DNA from: Streptococcus lactarius
Lineage (GTDB): Bacteria; Bacillota; Bacilli; Lactobacillales; Streptococcaceae
DNA length: 17,576 nt
NCBI RefSeq assembly: GCF_016642265.1
Contig: NZ_MRXX01000007.1
Coordinates: forward strand, 130,180-147,755
Direction of reading: 5' to 3'
The notes beneath the pieces were generated by a model, which was not told the origin of the DNA, ran no database searches, and worked only from the letters and a program-made list of their open reading frames with translations. Positions 13,672 through 17,576 of this stretch are shown here, in pieces. The number at the start of each line of letters is the position of its first letter. Position 1 is the first letter of the stretch. A program made the position numbers and the translations under genes.

Positions 13672-14610
13672 TTATCCTTCGATGTCTACCACCACGTAAC
13701 GGTTTGGTTCTTCTCCTTCAGAGTAGCTAGTGACTCCTTCCATCTTAGAGACAATCCGGTGAATGATCTTGCGTTCACTATTGGACATTGGATCCGTCTG
13801 TTGGGCTTGCCCATCTTCTAATACGCGACTGGCCAACTTTTGTGCATAGCTTTGTAGAACCTCAGCTCGATGTTCTACATAGTCATTGACATTAATGGTG
13901 ATGTAGAAATTCTTGGAATAACGGTTGTAAAGATAGTTTTGCGCCAAGAGTTGCAATGCTTTCAAGACTTTTCCGTGGTAACCAATCACGCGCCCTGGCT
14001 CATTGGTATCAATCTGCATGTTGACCGTGCGGCGGTTATGTCCGCTTGAGATCGTCGCATCGACATCCATCTCATCGACGACTTTTTGAACATAATCTGT
14101 CACATCTGCGACAACTTCTTCAATATTGTAGTTTTCTTCGACTTCGATGCCAAGGTCTGCAAAACCTGAATCTTTGCTTGCAGGCTCTTTGACTTTTTCA
14201 AGGATATGTTCATGCCCTTGTTCTTCGAGGACCGTACCAGCTTCTTTGTCGTGCTTGAGGATTTCTGTCTTAATCTCTTCAGAAACGACTTCGCCTTCTT
14301 CTTCGACTTTTTTAATCGCTGCAACGACACGGCCAAGATCTACCGTTGCTTCGCTAACGGTTTTGACAGGTTCGTTTTGTGCATTGATTTCTTCAGGTAC
14401 ACCTTTGACAGCTTTTTGATTGGCTTTGACCACCGTTGTTTCTGCGATCGGTTCAATCTCTACTTGGGCTGGCTTTTTGCCAAACAAACCAAGGAAACCT
14501 TTCTTTTCACGCGCTACAACCGTAATATGCGCCTTCATACGGGGAATATCTAATTCGTTCAAGCCATGTTGGATGGCTTCTTCTACAGTTGCTCCGGTAT
14601 ATAGGACCAT
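13672..14610 (-). CDS. khpB: RNA-binding cell elongation regulator KhpB (Jag/EloR)
   Basis: KhpB (Jag, EloR) forms an RNA-binding complex with KhpA and controls cell elongation in streptococci through StkP phosphorylation. It has 312 residues. A Jag N-terminal domain covers about 1-52 (KKGFLGLFG at 36-44). A long acidic linker covers about 55-165. A KH-II domain carries the GxxG loop GYHG at 210-213, and an R3H domain covers about 250-312 (SERKIIHRIV). Threonine 89 in SEATVDLG matches the StkP target threonine reported in pneumococcus. The ATG at 14610 has AGAGGTGG upstream. It follows yidC by 15 bp, the standard yidC-jag pairing. Confidence 0.96.
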   Translation of the reverse strand: MVLYTGATVEEAIQHGLNELDIPRMKAHITVVAREKKGFLGLFGKKPAQVEIEPIAETTVVKANQKAVKGVPEEINAQNEPVKTVSEATVDLGRVVAAIKKVEEEGEVVSEEIKTEILKHDKEAGTVLEEQGHEHILEKVKEPASKDSGFADLGIEVEENYNIEEVVADVTDYVQKVVDEMDVDATISSGHNRRTVNMQIDTNEPGRVIGYHGKVLKALQLLAQNYLYNRYSKNFYITINVNDYVEHRAEVLQSYAQKLASRVLEDGQAQQTDPMSNSERKIIHRIVSKMEGVTSYSEGEEPNRYVVVDIEG

Positions 14611-14625
14611 ATGTCCACCTCTTTC

Positions 14626-15441
14626 TTATTTTCTCTTTTTCTGTGCTTTGTTGAAGGCACGACGTTTTTGTTTTTCAATGTCTCGAGAAGCTTGCTCTTT
14701 GGCTTTTCGCTCTGCAATAATCTTGAAGGGGTTGTTCAAGAGATAAGTTTGCCCGACTTGGTAGGCATTGGAGGTCACCCAGTACAAAGCAACCCCGCTG
14801 GCTGAGAACAAGGCAAAGAAGAAAATCATCACCGGCATGACATACATCATGGTCGTGGCACTACCATTACGCTCTGGCATGGCTTTGTTGGTCAACCAAC
14901 TGCTGAAAAATGTGAACAGGGCCGCAAGAAGAGGCAAGATGTAAGTCGGGTCAATCGCTCCTAGGTCCATCCATAGGAAGTGGCCAACTTTAAGGAATTC
15001 CACACGGCTCAGAGCTTGAAACAGCGCCATCAAAACTGGCATCTGAATCAAGAGAGGAAGGAAAGCAGAGGATGTTTTGACTCCTTTTTCTTTGTAAAGG
15101 GCCCGCATTTCTTCAGAGAGTTTGGCCCGGCTATCCAGATCTTTCCCTGGGTACTTAGCCTGTATTTCCTTCAGTAAGGGTTGAATTTCCTGCATTTTGC
15201 GGGTTGAATTCATTTGGTATTGGAACAGTGGCAAGAGAACAGTCCGAATGACCAAGGTGAAGACGATAATCCCGATCCCGATATTGCCCCCGATGGAGAA
15301 GAAGCGGATCGATTCCGCAAAGAAATAGACGAAGCGTTCCCAACCACCTGTCGACTGGGCCGTCACTTGAGAGGTCCCACAGGCTGACAAGAAGAGCAAG
15401 GCTGCTCCTAATAATCCAGTTAATTTCAGTTTCTTTTTCAC
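14626..15441 (-). CDS. yidC: Membrane protein insertase YidC (lipoprotein type, YidC1/SpoIIIJ-like)
   Basis: YidC inserts and folds membrane proteins, alone or with the Sec translocon. It has 271 residues. A lipoprotein signal peptide ends in the lipobox LSAC, with C21 as the lipidated residue. Five further membrane segments follow. R66 (LVIRTVLLP) is the conserved groove arginine. The cytoplasmic loop carries [12 protein letters not shown], and the C-terminal tail is strongly basic, suited to ribosome contact. The start codon is GTG, with AAAGGG six bases upstream and one base after the rnpA stop (TAATGTG), so it is translationally coupled to rnpA. Linkage to rnpA and khpB indicates the first of the two streptococcal YidC copies. 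Confidence 0.96.
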   Translation of the reverse strand: MKKKLKLTGLLGAALLFLSACGTSQVTAQSTGGWERFVYFFAESIRFFSIGGNIGIGIIVFTLVIRTVLLPLFQYQMNSTRKMQEIQPLLKEIQAKYPGKDLDSRAKLSEEMRALYKEKGVKTSSAFLPLLIQMPVLMALFQALSRVEFLKVGHFLWMDLGAIDPTYILPLLAALFTFFSSWLTNKAMPERNGSATTMMYVMPVMIFFFALFSASGVALYWVTSNAYQVGQTYLLNNPFKIIAERKAKEQASRDIEKQKRRAFNKAQKKRK

Positions 15442-15442
15442 A

Positions 15443-15784
15443 TTAATCCCTTTCTTGGTAGATATGCGCTAATTTCAAGACGTGTAGGAGATTCTTCTCT
15501 ACTTGATGGAAGTCGAGCTCTTCGACGCCTTTACGAGCAATGACGACAAAATCATCGGTCGTAAGGAATCCTTGGTGTTTGATCAAAACATGGCGTATCA
15601 AACGTTTAATCCGATTTCGGGTGACAGCGTTGCCGAGTTTTTTGCTCACAGACAGGCCAACACGAAAGTGTGGTTGGTCTTTGTCCAAGCGGTAAACCAC
15701 GAATTTCCGGTTGGCAACATTTTGGCCACTTTTAAAAACAGCATTGAAATCTTGGTCACGTTTGACGCGGTAGCTCTTTTTCAA
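15443..15784 (-). CDS. rnpA: Ribonuclease P protein component
   Basis: This is the small basic subunit of RNase P; with the RNA subunit it removes tRNA 5' leaders. It has 113 residues. The diagnostic RNR region [13 protein letters not shown] is at 52-64, with [11 protein letters not shown] before it. The start codon is TTG, with AGGGAG seven bases upstream; no ATG is available before [10 protein letters not shown]. It is first in the rnpA-yidC-khpB operon. Its promoter -35 lies inside the terminator of the upstream gene. Confidence 0.96.
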   Translation of the reverse strand: MKKSYRVKRDQDFNAVFKSGQNVANRKFVVYRLDKDQPHFRVGLSVSKKLGNAVTRNRIKRLIRHVLIKHQGFLTTDDFVVIARKGVEELDFHQVEKNLLHVLKLAHIYQERD

Positions 15785-15813
15785 ACCTCAACTCCCTCTT
15801 TTAAATTTATTCT

Positions 15814-15841
15814 ATTATACCATATTTTCAAAAAAAGCCAA
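15814..15841 (-). promoter_or_regulatory. rnpA promoter
   Basis: On the minus strand: TTGGCT (15836-15841), a 16-base spacer, then TATAAT (15814-15819) preceded by TGG as an extended -10. The -35 hexamer is part of the 3' arm and first T of the preceding terminator. Confidence 0.8.
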
Positions 15842-15859
15842 TCTCACTCAGGAGATCGG
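15830..15859 (-). terminator. Terminator of the TDT-CPBP gene pair
   Basis: CCAATCTC (15838-15845) pairs with GAGATCGG (15852-15859): 8 bp with one G-U, a 6-nt loop, then seven Ts on the minus strand. The stem starts on the base directly after the stop codon of the CPBP gene. Confidence 0.9.
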
Positions 15860-16540
15860 TTACTTTTTGAAAATCGTAAGGAGAAAGGGAAGGGTATAAT
15901 AGAGATTAAGTAAGATGTGACCCAACATAGGATAGAAGAGGCTAGTACTCCTGTAATAAAGGAGGCCAAAAATTAGGCTGGGAATAAGGTAGATGATGCT
16001 GGCTCCTAGCGAAAATGGACTGTGTACAAAATGCAGGCCACTATAGATAAGGGCAGGTAGCCAAATCTCAGCGTAAAGGGACCAACCCTTGAAATAGGCA
16101 TTCACCAAGGCGCCCCGAAAGATCAGCTCCTCTGTCACTGGGCGCACAACCACCATCATGACAAGGAGGATCACAAGCCCAGTTGGCGTAATTTCACGAG
16201 GAAAGAGACTCCAAACCGCTCCTCGACCTTGGACAAAGCCACTGACGAAGTAATCCAGCCAGTAGATCAAACAAGCTGCAAAGACAGCTTCTATCAATGA
16301 TTGCAGAGGCTTCTTACCGAGTTTAAAAGAAACCTTTTTGGAAAATCGATAGACCAAAAAGCCCGCAAAAGCCGCATAGAATCCCTCTAGCATCAACAAG
16401 GCCAAATAATAACTATTAGCGCTTGCTAGGACATTGGATAGGTACTGCGCTAAGGGAGGAAATTGAGGGCGGATGTAAAAGTAAAACAAGAGAAGAAAAA
16501 GAGGATAGAGGAAGGATAGCTTTCTTTTGATAAATTTCAT
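15860..16540 (-). CDS. CPBP-family intramembrane metalloprotease
   Basis: This is a multi-pass membrane protein of the CPBP (CaaX protease and bacteriocin-processing, Abi) family. Members include bacteriocin self-immunity proteins and Rce1-like proteases. It has 226 residues and about six to seven membrane segments. The motifs are EELIFR at 137-142 (E137, E138, R142), H170 in SGLHF and H208/N212 in GHILLN, so the catalytic set is complete. The tyrosine in YSGLH replaces the more common phenylalanine. ATG 16540 has AAGGAA upstream and lies 18 bases after the TDT transporter stop, so they form a pair. No bacteriocin gene is visible nearby; the substrate is unknown. Confidence 0.9.
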   Translation of the reverse strand: MKFIKRKLSFLYPLFLLLFYFYIRPQFPPLAQYLSNVLASANSYYLALLMLEGFYAAFAGFLVYRFSKKVSFKLGKKPLQSLIEAVFAACLIYWLDYFVSGFVQGRGAVWSLFPREITPTGLVILLVMMVVVRPVTEELIFRGALVNAYFKGWSLYAEIWLPALIYSGLHFVHSPFSLGASIIYLIPSLIFGLLYYRSTSLFYPMLGHILLNLYYTLPFLLTIFKK

Positions 16541-16558
16541 AGTTTCCTTTCTGAAGAA

Positions 16559-17458
16559 TCAACACTTGTCCCTGAGATAGGCTACATAACCTCCTAACAC
16601 AGCCAGCAATATCACGAGACAAAGCAGGGTTTCAGCCCCTACCAAATAATCCAAAAGGGGCTGGCGCAAGAGTCCTTGTGTCATTTTCAGCGAAGTGGCT
16701 GTGATGACAGTTGGAAAGGTCAAGGCTGAAAAAGCAGGTTGGAAGCCTGCTTTGACCATCCTTGGGAGACGTGTCAAAACAAAGAAATAAAAAGCTTGCG
16801 AAGCGAGCACCATAATCCATAAGAACCAAGTAGGAAGACTGGCTCCACCAACCCGCACTAAGGCCGCTAAAAGAAGGGAAAAGGGAGCACAATAGATCCC
16901 TTCTTGGCCCAACAAGTGAGCAGGCAGGGGATTTTTCTTTAAATCAGTATAGATAACTGGATAAAGTAGGAAGGTCAAGCCAAAACCAACCACCAATGCA
17001 AGATAGGCAATGAGCCGCTGGCCGACAACTGGGTAGGTCAAGGCTGCCACTGCGATCCCCACATAGAGAACGGTCCAACTTGGAGTGGCTGTGACTCTTG
17101 GACGGACCATGACATGGGTCTTGGTAAAATAGAGGATCAAGCAGACATCTAGAAGAAAAGCAGACCACCAGACCACTTGAGAAAGGCCTTCAACTGCTGG
17201 GAAAAGCCGCAAGAGATAGGTAGAGAGAATCATTCCAGCCATGGGAAAGGTCGCCATTCCAGATAAAAGAGCAGGTTGTTGCAGTTCCATCTTTGTTTCT
17301 TGCCAGCGAATCAGGTGATAGGCTAGAAAGAAAAACCATAAGAATAGGCCTGTCAAACTAAAGAGATGAGAAAGAGCTGGTAGGCTATCTGCCGTCAGAT
17401 TTCCAGCACCTACTAACCCCAAAAGACAGCCCGAAAATACCAAGGGAATCTTTTTCAT
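16559..17458 (-). CDS. TDT-family transporter (TehA/SLAC1-like)
   Basis: This is a predicted membrane transporter of the tellurite-resistance/dicarboxylate transporter family, which includes TehA, Mae1 and SLAC1 anion channels. It has 299 residues with about ten hydrophobic segments, the family number. The order of short loops and the blocks ATFPMAGMILSTYLLR (about 69-84) and SALTFPTVITATSLKM near residues 242-257 fit the repeated TFP-type signature. The substrate cannot be told from sequence. The ATG at 17458 has GGAGG six bases upstream; the five-codon extension to 17473 starts inside that site region and is less likely. It has its own extended -10 promoter and is paired with the CPBP gene. 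Confidence 0.8.
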   Translation of the reverse strand: MKKIPLVFSGCLLGLVGAGNLTADSLPALSHLFSLTGLFLWFFFLAYHLIRWQETKMELQQPALLSGMATFPMAGMILSTYLLRLFPAVEGLSQVVWWSAFLLDVCLILYFTKTHVMVRPRVTATPSWTVLYVGIAVAALTYPVVGQRLIAYLALVVGFGLTFLLYPVIYTDLKKNPLPAHLLGQEGIYCAPFSLLLAALVRVGGASLPTWFLWIMVLASQAFYFFVLTRLPRMVKAGFQPAFSALTFPTVITATSLKMTQGLLRQPLLDYLVGAETLLCLVILLAVLGGYVAYLRDKC

Positions 17459-17486
17459 TGCAACCTCCATCATTTCTATTGCTATC

Positions 17487-17495
17487 AGTATAACA
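17487..17495 (-). promoter_or_regulatory. Extended -10 promoter for the TDT gene
   Basis: The minus strand reads TGTTATACT, about 30 bases before the ATG at 17458. No clear -35 is seen. Confidence 0.6.
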
Positions 17496-17508
17496 TAAAA
17501 TCAAGAGG

Positions 17509-17568
17509 AAAAAAAAGAGAGTGGGACAGAAATCGGTCATTCGTTAGAATTCGATTTCGTCGTCCCAC
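17509..17568 (-). terminator. Terminator of a gene beyond the right edge
   Basis: GTGGGAC (17521-17527) pairs with GTCCCAC (17562-17568), and GAAATCG (17529-17535) pairs with CGATTTC (17552-17558). The loop is 16 nt. The minus-strand transcript then runs into eight Ts (17509-17516). It would end a minus-strand transcript that enters from outside the window. Confidence 0.85.
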
Positions 17569-17576
17569 CTCCGCAC

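Noticed and set aside
12683..15784. Replication origin, because rnpA and rpmH flank oriC in Bacillus
   Set aside because: No dnaA or dnaN gene and no cluster of DnaA boxes was seen; in streptococci rnpA is not at the origin.
1..17576. CRISPR array, prophage, rRNA or toxin-antitoxin locus
   Set aside because: No regularly spaced repeats, phage genes, rRNA segments or paired small toxin-antitoxin frames are present.

Overview
The window reads as chromosomal core sequence of a viridans-type Streptococcus. The evidence is the protein sequences (EF-G, S7, S12, PurR, YhaM/Cbf1, RsgA, KhpB/EloR with a threonine at position 89, lipoprotein-type YidC), the moderate AT bias, the extended -10 promoters of the form TGnTATAAT, and the streptococcal gene orders rpsL-rpsG-fusA, rsgA-rpe-thiN-rmuC-yhaM and rnpA-yidC-khpB. 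I cannot fix the species. Every protein gene lies on the minus strand; only two tRNA genes lie on the plus strand.

Layout in plus coordinates; minus-strand transcription runs right to left. (1) 1-3620: the str operon rpsL-rpsG-fusA with an S12 leader, a strong rpsL promoter, a second promoter directly before fusA and a long-stemmed terminator after it. The 411-bp rpsG-fusA gap holds two copies, exactly 140 bp apart, of a ~92-nt element that folds the same way in both copies with seven compensatory base-pair changes. (2) 3656-5115: purR and, 24 bp downstream, a small membrane-anchored protein of unknown function. (3) 5164-9559: a compact five-gene operon rsgA-rpe-thiN-rmuC-yhaM. (4) 9697-9949: tRNA-Leu(CAG) and tRNA-Ser(CGA) with their own promoter and terminator. 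(5) 9950-10303: a convergent intergenic region rich in nested inverted repeats, plus a possible 34-codon relic reading frame. (6) 10304-12601: the tatD-rnmV-rsmA operon (5S and 16S rRNA maturation). (7) 12634-12919: rpmH with promoter, leader and terminator. (8) 12965-15841: rnpA-yidC-khpB, followed downstream by an unrecognised 209-residue gene beyond a terminator. (9) 15830-17495: a TDT-family transporter and a CPBP-family membrane protein, ended by a terminator whose arm overlaps the rnpA -35. The right edge holds the terminator of a gene outside the window.

The main theme is building and checking the ribosome: ribosomal proteins, EF-G, RsgA, RsmA, RNase M5, RNase P protein, YhaM and tRNAs, together with membrane insertion (YidC) and cell-elongation RNA binding (KhpB). 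There is no phage, insertion sequence, CRISPR array or resistance island. The best candidate for something undescribed is the tandem covarying RNA element between rpsG and fusA. Secondary items are the nested repeats at 10111-10193, the T7 run and U73 of tRNA-Ser, and the two unrecognised proteins. Several genes need non-ATG starts (GTG: 3656-4192, rpmH, yidC; TTG: rsgA, rnmV, rnpA).
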